Below, in pieces: positions 23,340 through 35,471 of a DNA stretch of 64,000 bases. Each line of letters starts with the position of its first letter. The first letter of the stretch is position 1. A model generated the notes under the pieces. The model ran no database searches. It saw only the letters and a program-made list of their open reading frames with translations, and was not told the DNA's origin. The stretch is from Lactifluus volemus. Lineage: Eukaryota > Basidiomycota > Agaricomycetes > Russulales > Russulaceae. The translations under genes and the position numbers were made by a program. The stretch covers positions 310,001 through 374,000 of the forward strand of contig WTXI01000006.1 of assembly GCA_022376515.1 (NCBI GenBank). The letters are read 5' to 3'.

Positions 23340-24000
23340 ATGGCCAAGGTTATTACCCTAGATGAGCTACGCAAGCACACAACAAAAGGCAATATCTGGG
23401 TCCTCCTCAACGGCTCTGGTCAGTTACCCCTACTAATAGGCAATGACACGTCAAGATGTCTCACAATTTTTAAATAGTATACGATGTCACAAACTTCTTA
23501 GACGAGGTCCGCCGCACTGTTCGTCTATTTACTCATGAATGCAGCTTACACGGCTTTGCAGCACCCTGGGGGCGATGAAGTGATTCTTTCTGAAGCCGGT
23601 GGGTGGTGATCTTGCGTGTTTCGTAATGCAACTACTTACTCTATACACTGAAGGTAAGGATGCCACTGAGGCCTTCGAGGATGTTGGACACTCCGATGAA
23701 GCACGCGCGCTCTTACCCGCAATGAAGGTTGGAGAGTTCGAGAAGGGACCTAATGTAAATCTCGCCACTCTTCATCTGTTCTCACCAATACTTAATTCCG
23801 AGCCAGGAGAGCGTAGCGAAGTCGTACCAGTCTACTGCAGCTGCAGCTGCTATGGAGAATGCTGTTCAGCAGACGTCCAAGTTCGTTCCATCACATTTTG
23901 GCGCATTTTTTTTATATACTCATATTCACCTTTTAGTGCCTTCTACATTGTGCCATTGGCTGTCCTTGTCGCTTACTTCGCATGGAGATTCTACTCTTGA
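23340..24000 (+). CDS. CYB5: Cytochrome b5, tail-anchored
   Basis: Electron donor to ER desaturases, sterol enzymes and some P450s. Six exons (23340-23418, 23478-23506, 23562-23598, 23654-23754, 23807-23880, 23937-24000) give 127 residues with consistent phases. The protein starts MAKVITLDELRKHTTKGNIW. The heme-binding core has the first axial histidine in FLDEHPGGDEVI, and the second in AFEDVGHSDEA. A short Ala-rich linker leads to the C-terminal anchor YIVPLAVLVAYFAWRF, so the protein sits on the cytosolic face of the ER or outer mitochondrial membrane. Length is normal for the family. Confidence 0.95.
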
Positions 24001-24258
24001 AGAAAACGCGTCTCGTTCCTCTGACGATGTGTTATATCTCTATAGGGACACATATGTTTCAGCCCAACTTCTACGTTACAAGTAGTGGGTAGGGTATGAG
24101 GCCAATAGCCGGCAACTAGACCACTTACTATACGTGTAATTCATTGCTTCTGATTGGCTTCGCTTGTTGGCATCGTGCCACGCCACTGAACGCCACATCC
24201 GAATCCTTTCTTATTCGCGCCACTCCCGTCACTGATTCACTTGACAAGAGATGAGCAA

Positions 24259-25864
24259 TTATGCAAGACCCCAAATCCCAGCCCGCTTCACGCCCTCTAC
24301 TAGTGCATCTACATTACCCAGCATAAAGCCCAGGAGCTCTTTCTTTTGTTCCGTTGTCTTGGTCATATTTTGGCTATCTAAATTAGAAAAGGGATGATCT
24401 AATTCACCACTGAGCGCGGACCCCTCGGAACAGTGATGCGTTTCTGAGTTCATGTCATCAGGGATTACCCGAAAGTTCTTAAATGGCGAATTCGGTGTGC
24501 CCGACGATCGGAATGGGTCGACTCCTAGCCGGGATGCGTGCGACTTTTTTGGCGTGACTGGTATGAAGTCAACTTCCCTCCGAAGCATGAGGAGCGAGCG
24601 TGGTTTGGGGTGCGAGAGTATCGATGGCTTCGTTGGGGAGGGAGGTGTTTTCGGTGCCGTTGGTGGAATCTTTGCATGAGCCGGAGTTGACGAGGACGAC
24701 ACCAACGTTGACGACGACACTGACGAGGACGATCGCGAGGAACCACTGGAAGTGAATGAGTCCTCCGAACCGGACGACGCATTGCGGCCGCTCTGTGTAA
24801 AATATCTTGGTTTGACGTGGGGATTAACAAACGGTGATGGCGATAGAGGCATGGACGGCAGGCGATTGGATCGATAGTTGCCACTGAAAGGTCCGAGCGA
24901 GGAGATTTTTCATCCATCAAATAGAAGTAGAGAAATTCCAAACATTTCATCCTTTGTGATGAAATCAGGAATAGAACTAGACAGGACCAAAGGATCCCAC
25001 CTGACATCCCGGGGAGTATGTGCCCGCTTCAACATCTTCACGACAGCTTGGACCCCATTACAATCTTCGAATACCCTGAGAGAGAGGGGAGAGTCCACTA
25101 GAATACAGAGCAGCGTGTCCAGCACGGCGTTGGGTAGGGGAGATGCAGGCACTACTTCCTCGTTGGGAGTACGGGCACCATCAGATACGGTAGACTGCTT
25201 CGAACCGTGGGATGTAGATGCTAAATGACGCGAAATTACGAGCAGGTCCAGCAACACCTAAACGTTGGATATGAGCGTCAGGAGAAACACTCAGAAGAGA
25301 ATGTCTTACGTCAAGAGGATATTTCCGGCCAAGGAATGCTTTTGTGGAATGATGCGTGAGAGCAACGCCCTGAATAATGGAAAGGGCTTGGGTTAATTGT
25401 GAAGACAACGTGGCAGCTTCTGCCTGGCGTTGACCTGGTAGCGTATTGTCAGCGTTCATTTACAAGCACCGTTACTAGAAACAGACCATCAGAGTGTCCG
25501 CGCTGTATCACTGCTTCGAGGCGAAAGCTTGCTCCTGAGATCCACGATACAATCCGCGAAGCAACTATATGTTGTGAGCTGGGTGGATTAAACGAGGTGC
25601 ACTAGCTCACTGTTGCACTCAAAAGTATTTTGTAACGACAGAAACTCTCCTAACGCTATGGAGCCTTCGGGAGCGATGAATACTTGTGTGACCAAACGTT
25701 CTAAACTTTCCAATGCTCGTGATCGAGATTTACTGGATGAACGCGCAGATATCAGCTGTGCAAAGGTGAATAGGTGAGAGCTTCAATAATTGGGCATGAG
25801 CAATGCTTACAACATCCAGGGAGTCTTGAAGGGTTGCGTGTACGCTAGTAAGGGTATCGTTCAT
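24259..25864 (-). CDS. cdc14: Septation initiation network component Cdc14 (S. pombe type)
   Basis: In fission yeast this is the partner of the kinase Sid1 in the septation initiation network; it is not the Cdc14 phosphatase of budding yeast. The conserved helical domain includes FEDCNGVQAVVKMLKRAHTP, then after an intron MKCLEFLYFYLMDE, both typical of this family. The C-terminal half is a Ser/Thr/Pro-rich linker ending in a conserved helix, KKELLGFMLGNVDALVEGVK. The start at 25864 (MNDTLTSVHATLQDSLD) is the most likely of two in-frame ATGs. Several introns lie between 24900 and 25800. It is divergent from the hydrolase gene with 204 bp between start codons. Confidence 0.88.
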
Positions 25865-26010
25865 TATAACAACGAGAAATATTCTAAAGGAACAAGTCGG
25901 AACTGCGTGCTGGTGGGTCTTTCGTGGTGAAGAATGAACATTCAATTATCGCTTCAAAGTTGTCCTGCGCCGCGCCCAACGGCACTGCCACAGCTCATGT
26001 TGACCTCGGT

Positions 26011-26016
26011 CACGTG
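26011..26016. promoter_or_regulatory. CACGTG in the cdc14 / hydrolase divergent promoter
   Basis: E-box (CACGTG) about midway between two divergent start codons (25864 and 26069). See the other copies at 9611, 43525, 51630, 57187 and 57209. Confidence 0.4.
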
Positions 26017-26068
26017 TGCGCGTTACACTTGTTTGCCGGGCCGTTGTGCTCTCTCTGGTCAGCTAGCC

Positions 26069-27418
26069 ATGGCACCTATTAGGACGGTATGCCGCTGTCG
26101 TGCCCTCTTCTTATAGCCTACCAAGTCAATATTTTTCCAGAAATGGACGCGCCTCATACGCTTCGTCGCTGAAGAGACCTCCCAAATTCACATCGGCCAA
26201 CCAGTAGACCCAGAGCTCGACAGTGAAGCCGTCGGTCTCGCAGACGTCTTTTTCGTAACTCATGGACTTCTCCAGTCGGTATAGCCATCGCAAATGAAAG
26301 GCCTGTCATAGCCCATGAGATTATTGGGTCGCCTTTCGATCCTGCTGCACGACTCACCAAACATGTGCTGAGCGTGAAGGTGCTGCTTTCGCCGTTATCC
26401 AGGGAGCAAATCGGGCTGGCGCGCTGCCTTGGATTGAACTATGCCGACCATGCGGTTCGTAGTTTACCCGATGACCTTTTGTGCTGTAGTTGACTACAAG
26501 CCGTCGATCAGGCCGAGGCTAACTTGAAACGACCCAAGTAACGTCACGCTTGCGCCTCAGTCGATCGAAACAGATCTGAACCTCCCTCCTCGTCACAGCG
26601 CCCCAATCCTATTCTACAAACCGCCACTGCTATCATCGGCCCTAATTCGCCGATAAACATCCTCGAGTTGCCCAGCCAGTCGCGAAACACATTCCGGATT
26701 ATGAGGTGGAGCTGACCATCGTGATCGGAAAGGCAGCAAAGAACGTCCCTGAAAAAGACGCACTGGACTATGTGCTAGGATATACTGCGGCCAACGACGT
26801 GAGTGAAATGCTGAATGCAACTAACATATTGTCCGACACTTCTATTCTGACGGAAATTACAGGTCTCATTCCGTTTTCACCAAATGAATGTCTCGCAATG
26901 GGACTTCTCGAAGGGCTTTGGTGAGCTAGTGTTCTTACTTCCATACCTGACGAGGCGTGACTTGATACATTTGGTTAGACAATACAACGCCGATAGGCCC
27001 GTGTCTCGTCGCTGCCTCCGCAATTCCCGATCCTCAAGCTCTGTCCCTGAAGACGATCGTTAATGATCAAGTTCTCCAGACGGAACAACAGCGCAAGTTT
27101 CTACTCCAAGTCGTCCAATTAGATCGCCTTTTTTACACGAGCCACAGTGATCAAATCTTCAGCGTTAAGCAAACCATCGCTTTTCTCTCCCAAGGAACAA
27201 CCCTCCAGCCAGGTACGATCATTCTGACAGGGACACCCAAGGGCGTTGGCTTTTTCAGGAAGCCGCCAGTGTATCTGAAGCATGGGGACGCTGTTCAAGT
27301 ATGGATTGGTTCCGGGATCGGAACGCTGGTCAACCCAGTGATAGAGGAAGGTTACCTTCCTTGTCAACCAATTTGTAAACGGAAACGGAGGTGGGAACTT
27401 CCTGGTATTGCTAGTTAG
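26069..27418 (+). CDS. Fumarylacetoacetate hydrolase-family protein (FAHD type), frame broken
   Basis: Likely a Mg2+-dependent C-C hydrolase or decarboxylase of the FAHD1/FAHD2 group. It starts MAPIRT and splices into [20 protein letters not shown]. Family motifs are [58 protein letters not shown], and [15 protein letters not shown], followed by [12 protein letters not shown]. The frame breaks at CC 26621-26622 and CC 26661-26662. One added C at each restores [16 protein letters not shown] and [17 protein letters not shown] further unclear join lies near 26245-26275. The metal ligands expected after the ELTIVIG strand appear present. It is either intact with sequence errors or a recent pseudogene. 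Confidence 0.8.
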
Positions 27419-27572
27419 AAGATTAGAATGTCGTCGCCGTGATAATACGGTGGCGGAGAGATGTATCGCTTGCTTTCGAGTCCGATCTTTACCAGTGAAG
27501 AGAAAAAACAGCCTACACTACGGGTGCCTAAATACACGAATCCCATGTTCCAATTATCCTGTACTAGTATGA

Positions 27573-29841
27573 TCACACACCAAATGCGATGAACTTGGTG
27601 TTTAGGTACTCTTCAATTCCGTGACTACCCTCCCGACCTGAATTGGCTCAGAACCATGACATTGGGGCATCAAGACTTAGGTGGACTTACCAATGCCACT
27701 CTCCTTTATACCACCAAATGGAATAACAGCCGACGAGATCGCTCCTGCGTTGGCACCCACCATGCCAACTTCCAATGCCTCGGCAACGCGCCAAACTCTT
27801 CCGACATCGCGTGAATAGAAGTAACCTGCTAGCCCGACGTCGCTGTCATTAGCTAGCCTGATGACTTCCTCCTCCGTTTCAAACTTTGTGAGTGCCGCAA
27901 CGGGTCCGAAGGTCTCCTCGCTATGGATCAAGGCGCTCGAGGGTACATCGGAGAGAATGGTAGGAGGGAAGAAATGTCCAGGCCCATCGTAGTGACTGCC
28001 ACCGACGAGAATTTGGGCGCCCTTTTGAACGGCATCATCAACGTGCCTAGTAGCCTTTGCTACGGCGCGATCGTGAATCAATGGCCCATGAGTACTGAGA
28101 GGCAAACGCATCAGAGAGTAGAGGAAAGGTTGGCACGCCACTCACATTCCCTCCTCGAGCCCATTGCCGACTTTGAATGCCGCAACTCGCTCCGCGAGAC
28201 GGGACGCAAATTCGGCGTAAATGTTAGATTGGACGTAAATGCGGTTTGCGCAGACGCAAGTTTGTCCAGAGCCGCGAAACTTGGAATTAATCGCACCTAA
28301 GCATGCAAGTGGAGTGAGCGATCTGGGCATTTGCGAATTACGGACCCACCTTCAACAGCGTCGTCGATGTCTGCGTCATCGAAGACAATAAAAGGAGCAT
28401 TGCCTCCTGCTTCGAAAGAAACCCTATAGGGCGCTGTTAACAACCAATCTGATTATCGCTAATTGCGGGCGCACTTCTTGATAGTAGATGCTGCCATTCT
28501 GTAAAGTAGTTTGGCCACTGGAGTCGAACCGGTGAAAGACACCTTCTTCACGATCTTACTCTCACACATCTCTTTTGCGACTTCGTTGACATTCTTTTGC
28601 GTGGTAACGATGTTGATCACACCATCTGGGATACCGGCTCTCTTCCCAAGCTAAACAACCTGCGCTGAGACAAATATCCAAGCTCTCCATAGAAGACGGT
28701 GCTTACCTCCGCGAGAGCTAATGCAGAAAAGGGTGTCTCGGGAGGAGGCTTGATCACAGCCGTGCAACCAGCAGCAAGAGCGGCGCCTAATTTCCGTGTG
28801 ATCATTGCAGATGGGAAATTCCAGGGAGTAAGAATGGATCTTTAACCAGGACATGAGATTCGCCGATTTGGATACCGAATCCAAAACGTACACAACGCCT
28901 ACGCGGATCGAGCCATGTCAAAGAGCGGTCACCATGAAGCAGGTGAGGAGTAATTACCAGCAGGTTGTTTAATGACAACATTACGAAGGTTACTAAAAGG
29001 TGAAGGGATGTGCTCTAGGCAATAAGGTTCGTTAGTGAGACAAAAACAACGAATAGTGTCTATTAACTGACCGCCATATGTTCGAACGGCCTCCTCAGCT
29101 AACCCTACCATTAATAAGGGACCAACGACGCGCGTCAAACAACATACCAAACCACTACCGTACCTTAACTTAGTAAGTCTGCGACGGATGACGAATATGC
29201 ATAACTTACTTCGATGAAGGAGGCACTGTAGGCATTTTCACCCTAAAAAAGGTCGTTAGATACGTATTGCGTAGCGAATGCTCGCTTGGTTTATACCCAC
29301 CTTTGCTTCACCCAGCGTCTTGCCGTTCTCGAGTGTCTACATCTCGAGTGTGAGCAGGCTTTGTTTTATGAATATGAGGGGACTTACAATTATGCGGGAA
29401 AGATCATCTTCGTGTTGTTTCATCAGATAGAAGAACTTCATCAGAATGTCGTGCCGATGCTGCACCAACTTCGGGTAAGGCGCGATACATTCAAGAACGG
29501 AGGACTATCACTTTGGCTGTTGTTCGACCCCATGTCGTGAAGGCCCTCCCTGCGGCATCTATGGCTTCCTTAGTCTCTTCAAGCCCCATCTCTGGAACAG
29601 TGCCGAGATTTTCCCCAGTAGCCGGGTCTAATGAGAAGTGAGTGGATATGGCCAAACAAAATGACGAAACTAAGGGCGCACTGAAGACCGAGATTGTGGC
29701 CCCACTTTTCGCATCAACCCATTTTCCATCAATGAGGCCATGATTTTTCCCGAGAGAAGACTCCCTAAGACCTAACTACTCGACATTCGAACGAAAAGGA
29801 CATCGTGCCAGGGAACGACTGCTGACCAAAGAGCTAGCCAT
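27573..29841 (-). CDS. Aldehyde dehydrogenase, succinate-semialdehyde dehydrogenase type
   Basis: NAD(P)-dependent oxidation of succinate semialdehyde to succinate, the last step of the GABA shunt, probably mitochondrial. Visible motifs in order: [17 protein letters not shown], the region ending [34 protein letters not shown], catalytic-glutamate region [17 protein letters not shown], catalytic cysteine in [29 protein letters not shown], and the end [20 protein letters not shown]. About nine introns occur. The 5' end is uncertain: a leader [15 protein letters not shown] at 29841 looks like a mitochondrial presequence but meets an in-frame TAG just before [12 protein letters not shown] start at 29786 is the alternative and needs one added base. 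Confidence 0.87.
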
Positions 29842-30024
29842 TCTGGCTGAAAGCGAGAAACGATTCAAGTGTTTTGGAGCAACTAAATATCTTGAATTTA
29901 ACACACCAGCCAAAGTGAGTCGAGACATGGATGAGGCGAGGGTTCAAGTTTATGTTGGAGGGTGTGTGTAATTCCGTGAGACGAAGGGTCATATGATCTG
30001 ACCTAGTACCGTGACTGCATCGCC

Positions 30025-31320
30025 TCATGCCCTGCCCTTACTCCGGCTGCCCTCTGCTCCTACCCGCTTCGTTTCAATGAAACCACCGAGTTCAAGAGCG
30101 TCCCGTGCCGCTTGGTTGATATGCTTAAACCTATCCGCGCCCAGCATTGTGCCACCAAAGTATCTCGTGACAATGACTAGGACATCCTTAACTTCCTGCT
30201 TTCAGGTGTTCAAGTCAGAAAATTAGTCAGGAAGAGAATATACCCACCAATATCTGCAGCAAATGAGCAAGCCGACTACCTGCCGCAGATTCACCGTCGT
30301 CATCATTGTCTGCCATCGAGAGGACGGTTATGAATTGAAGTAGGCTAAGACCGCGTAGCGGCCCTCACCTTGGTATAGTACATTGCCTATCTGACACCTC
30401 CAAGCATTTATTATTGGATGAGCTGCCTTCGCCACTCGTCTATCTGCCATGAGAGAGGCTATGATTAATGGTACCTGCCATGATGCTTCTTGTTTAATGA
30501 TTAATGGGACTTTTGGGGTGAATTCACCTGGGCTGGGTCAGATATTCTGCATGCCCGACCAACGAATACACTTTTGCGATCTACTATAGGCTCCGCTTCG
30601 ACGAGTTTGATCCCTTCCAGCAATGCAATTGTCTGTGTGTTGGGAAGAGCGATACGTGAAGTGGATGGGCTACCCTCGGCTTCAGCCGTCTCAAGCAAGT
30701 GTGGATGACTTTGCACCCGCAATGCCTCCCCTGCTTTGTTGGATTCAAGCCGTTGTTCGTACCAGTTGACCACTCTTTCAAGCACACTTTGCAAGCCGTC
30801 GAAAACGCAGACTACTCCAGGAGTCCATTCGATTCCGGTCACGGATATAAAGGTTTTGATTATCGAACCGAAAAGTTCAGCATCCACGCCGAAAGGCCCA
30901 ATGTAGCGTGAGAGAAGCTGTAGCTGAGGAGACGTTGCAGGGTATGAAGGAGGGAGAGAGACTAGAACAAGTAGAGATATATCGTCATGGGGAGGGGGAA
31001 GGCTGCTCTTCTATCACGACCGGAATTCTAGCAACACGACAGGAGGTGCTCGTACCTCAGCGACACCTGGTACCTCACTGTATCTGACGATATGGACTCT
31101 GACTGCGAAATAACTTGTTTTGTCGAGGAGGACGACTGCCAAGGGGCGATAGCATGATCACCATAAATTGACTGAAGGACTATCTCAGGAAGCGAGTAAG
31201 AAAGATGACTGACGTGGGAGAGAGAAGAAGGTCACCATCCAACTCGGAGATGACGACTTGTTTATCAGGAATGTTTGGAAGAGAGACAATCAAACTCTCC
31301 AAGTTTGAGACGGCAGTCAT
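30025..31320 (-). CDS. YIH1: Yih1/IMPACT homologue (Gcn1 binding, restrains Gcn2)
   Basis: In yeast and mammals this protein competes with the kinase Gcn2 for Gcn1 and so tones down amino-acid starvation signalling. The N-terminal RWD domain shows PEIVLQSIYGDHAIAPW and, after an intron, SLPPSYPATSPQLQLLSRYI. The C-terminal IMPACT/YigZ domain has DRKSVFVGRACRISDPAQ, then ADRRVAKAAHPIINAWR, DNDDDGESAAGSRL and the family's signature VTRYFGGTMLGADRFKHI. The stop is at 30025-30027. The start is uncertain: ATG 31320 (MTAVSNLESL) lies upstream of the RWD domain, but the join to PEIVLQ is not clean. It is divergent from the Zn(2)-C6 gene, about 138 bp away. Confidence 0.88.
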
Positions 31321-31458
31321 CTTTGCCAATGCCCTCTGCATCAAGCGCTTCGCAGAAAACTGACAACTGACATACGCCGGCCGCCGGGTGGCTCTGCGCC
31401 GTGCACCCTACAGCATCCGACAGAATGAGAAACAGGGCTTGACACACACCTTCACGGT

Positions 31459-33783
31459 ATGAAGCGTCCGCACAAAGGTTCTTCGAACGGGCCCTCCGAT
31501 AGCTCAAACGTACATCCACCATTAAAGCGTGCCAAGGCGAGCCAAGCCTGCACCTCATGCCGTAAACATAAGACTCGTTGCGAATTGCTCGAGTCTTCGA
31601 GCTATCACACTCGTTGTCATCGTTGCGATGTTTTGTCAATCACCTGCTCGTTTGAAACCGATGTCCCACTGGCACAGAAACAGAGTGCCGCAGTGGCCGA
31701 TGATTCTCCTCGGACAGCTTTCCGTCAACGTCTCTTCAGGACCCTCTTTGCTTTCCCAGAAGGCAACTCGGATAAAAGTCTCGAACCGACGCAATGTGAA
31801 ACCGATGGGCAAACTCCACGGCCCATCGCTACGTCCCCTTGGGAGTTCCTGAAGGTCCCCGGGATACCTGACTGGACCGCCACTCCCATGCTAGCTATGC
31901 TTACCTTGTCAAAGATGGTCTCTAAGAACCAACCAACCATACAGCGAACGGCTCATTTGACCTTCGCCGAGGTCTTAACCAGAGACCAAATACAGTATCT
32001 CCTCGGCGTGTACGTGGCTATTATCTCGTAATCTCTATTCAGGCCCAATAAAAGATCCATAGATTCGAGTCTAGATATGCGCCTTGGCTATCATTACCGC
32101 CAGATCCCCTTGAGGAAGATCCAGTCCTGGACCTTGTTCGCTGCACAATAGCAAGCAGACACCTTGAATCTTCAATACACGCACGCGTCTTTCCTGCATT
32201 ACAAAAACTCACTGAAGAAGCCATCATGAAACATGTTTTTAACCCCCAACCTTCCCCTGCGACCATTCTGGCATTCGCGCTACTCGCACTATGGTCGCCA
32301 TTTGATGCTCAATCCCCGTCTTCCTCGGAGACTTGTGACAGTCGTCTAATTGCTGCCACAGCTGTTAATATGTGCATCTCTCTACGGTTTGACCAAGCTG
32401 CAGTGGATGTGCATGTACTGAACGAGCGCCGAAAGCTTTGCGCAGAGCTTTCATTCCAGGAAGCAGCGTCGTCCATTTCTGCTGAACGAAAAACTTCTCT
32501 AGTGAGTGATCTACTGCTCCGTGACTCACTTGAACTTATTCGTCTTTCTTAGTGGATGTGTGTCCATAATATAGAATCCATGTGAGTTAGTATCCTTTTT
32601 GCTATCTTTGGCCCTTTAACGTGTGCCAGGGTGTGCATCGGAACTGGTCGCGGGATAACCTCCAAAACATCGGAACATGAACTGAGTTCATTTGCCCCGC
32701 TCAACTTCTCAACGCCCATAAATGCCCGTAGGACCAGAATGAAATTGTCCGCAAAGATGTTTGATTTCACACAGAATGCATTACAACTGGCAATGTCCGA
32801 AGAATACCGCACATTCGAATCGTTCTGTGACGTATCAGCCGAGGTACTTTGTCGTTTTGATGGGATTCAGAGGGTCGTGACATCCGTGCATGGTGATCTA
32901 AATTATTTCATCTCAACTCAAAAGCTAATTTCTTTCCAGTGGCGACGGACGTCGAGGTGTTTTATACCCACATGCTCATCGTCTACTTCTACTTTTGTCG
33001 GCTGACATTTCTAGTCCACATCCTTCACCACATACGAACTCACATCCACATTCCACCCTCTGTTACTGCGCGCGGCGCGAATGCCTTTTCCTCATCCAAA
33101 TTCACTCGCACCGGATGCGGGTTCGCGCTTACATGTTCTCGCGATGCCCTCACCTCAGCAGAGGCACTATTAACGGCAATTCTCAGTATAAAGGACAAAG
33201 AACTCTTAGCAACTGCTCCAGATTCCGTCCACGCCATGATCTCGTTTGCTGCAGGATATATTACAACTTCAAAGTTCTTAGTTCTTCAATCAAAAACTGT
33301 GCGATCGATCCCCGGCGTTAGTGATGAACTTATTGCGCGCACGATCAAATGTCTACAACAAGTTTCCCTATCGGCGGACGACAATGCAAGTAGATGTGCC
33401 CGTGTGATATCCGGATTTGTGGACACCTGGCACGAGCAGCTGAACGCTCACAATTCTCATACCACGAATGAGAAACTTGTTGAACCGGGTCATCCTCCCG
33501 AAGCTGGATCATCAATGTTCTCGGCCTCGAAAACGACATGCAATGATATGTCAGAAAGCTCGTTGGTGGAGCCCTCACCCGAGCCCATCGCTTTGTACGA
33601 TGGGTTTGATTACATGTTCAATCTCAATCTCGATCAGCTTGAAGTCTTATTGGGTCCGGAGTTTTGGCAGAATTTTGCAGAGATGCCAACAGATAATATC
33701 AATCCAATATGTGAGTCCCATCTACGCTAGTCGCCCGAAATGTTGAGAATAACGACTTGAATCATTTATCAGATGGTCCATGA
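31459..33783 (+). CDS. Zn(2)-C6 fungal transcription factor
   Basis: The N-terminal binuclear zinc cluster reads as Cys with spacing C-x2-C-x6-C-x11-C-x2-C-x6-C within KRAKASQACTSCRKHKTRCE and its continuation to ITCSFE. A basic patch (PPLKRAK) precedes it. The rest is a long helical regulatory region (for example TILAFALLALWSPFD, FTQNALQLAMSEEYRTFESF) and an acidic, Ser-rich C terminus with FDYMFNLNLDQLEVLLGPEF, which could be an activation segment. A last intron with strong donor GTGAGT near 33713 gives the end NINPIYGP. Regulated genes are unknown. The only context clue is the divergent pairing with YIH1. Confidence 0.88.
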
Positions 33784-33977
33784 AGTATTCGATGACACCC
33801 GCATGTGCTTTAGTTGAAGTTACGGTACTTGAGTAGCTTGATCTTGTAAATAATTGTCATACATAGTGCCATTGCTCAAGTCGTTCAACCCGCGGGCCGG
33901 CTACGCTTCGCACCTTTCAAGTGAACACCCACGCGCAGCGACCGAGAGCCAGTAAAGCCGGCTTCTATATTATATGC

Positions 33978-35217
33978 ATGCAGGCGCAGGCTGTCCGAGT
34001 TGTTGTACGTCTACCCTACAATCGACCCGAACACCCCTTGGCGGATCCCGTTCCGGTGAGCCAACCCGGCCAACGAGGTATAAAAACAGGGGGGCTGACC
34101 TATCTAGGTTTCATGGAACTCGGACAAAGAGAACTACCTCTGGGAAGTTGTAGCGAAATCTCGCGGGTCTGAAGGAGGTGGTACACCAGACTGTGAGTTG
34201 CTTGCTCTTCTCTGCTGACTCTAGCCATTCACGCCAATGGCAGGGAAAGTACTTGCCTCCCGCCTCGAAGTCCCTCTTCCATACCTGCTCTACCGAGCAC
34301 AGGTAAGATACGAGCAGGACCTACGCGGCCTTCAAGTCATCAAAGGTTCATTGAGCCCTCTTCGCCAGTTGGGCCACAGCAGGCAGAAGAGCCCGAAGCT
34401 GGTGAAGTCCCTAACCACCGTCGCAGCGGCTCGAATGTAAGCCATCGGGAGAGTCTCGCCAAATTGACCACATCCATTCGTTTGACCGCCCCGCTCGGCG
34501 TTCGTGCTCGCCTTAACTCATTGAGCAGTAACTCGCCTTCTCGGATGAATAAACCCTCTTCATCCTCCGTCCTGACTCTGCGCGGCCACAGGCGCGACCA
34601 GAGCGCTTTTCGTCCTGGCTCGCCCCTCTCCTCCGAGTCCGAGACGGACGGGGAGGATGAGAGAAGGGAAGAGGCCGAGCGACGGTGGGAAGAACAGGAG
34701 GCGCTAGACAAGAAACTAAAGAACTTACAAACGCTCCTAACTGGAGACAACATCGGACTTGTGAGCTCTGTCAGCGAAGGTCGAAAAGCAAGAGGGCCTC
34801 AGAGTCAGGGCCGTTTCGCACCAGGTTCCCCCCCTCAAATAGTGGGCATGCAAACTGGTACTTCGAGTCGTAGTCAAAGCATCTCAAGCGCAAGCTCACC
34901 ACGCGGGTCTATACCGTCTATACCCTCCCCTGAAAGCCCACAATCCCTAACAAGCAGACATGCCTCGCCTACCAAACCCACAACCCCCACTAGCGCTGGG
35001 CAGAACAAGACTCAACCGATACTGCGATATGGGCCATCGGTAAAGGCAACATCTGGTTCCTCTGCATCAAGTTTCAGCGATTTGAGTGGTTCGTTCCGTT
35101 TTCGATGTGTCCACATTGCTATGCGTCTGATTTTGTATTCGATCAGAAGCTAGTTTGAACTCTGAGTTGGAGAGTGCCTTCTCGTCGAATATTCATGCGG
35201 GAGGATCGCGCTTGTAA
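33978..35217 (+). CDS. ATG29: Autophagy-related protein Atg29
   Basis: Member of the Atg17-Atg31-Atg29 scaffold that gathers the autophagy machinery at the pre-autophagosomal structure. The conserved N-terminal domain is spread over three exons: VRVVVRLPYNRPEHPLADPV, then VSWNSDKENYLWEVVAKS, then WKVLASRLEVPLPYLLYRAQ with VRYEQDLRGLQ. The second splice (GAC T / GG) rebuilds a Trp codon. The remainder is Ser/Pro-rich and probably disordered, as in other fungi, ending SLNSELESAFSSNIHAGGSR with TAA at 35215-35217. The start is ATG 33978; a nearby non-ATG extension is ignored. Confidence 0.87.
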
Positions 35218-35471
35218 GTGTTTCGCTTGACGCGAATGTAATTTCACATGCAAAGCTCGCACAGACATTTTTTAGGGAGAGGTAGTGGTCGAATATGAGA
35301 TGTTCACCGCTATGTATTTACGGTAGAGATGGCTTTTTAGAGAAATTAAGATTGGATAATGTGGCAGTTCAGTTCGCCTACAACGGCTTTAGCCGAGGTC
35401 TCGAGGACAAAGATCACTCCGAGTGTTCACGGGTGCTTATCTACTACTCTATCTCACACCATTGACCACGT

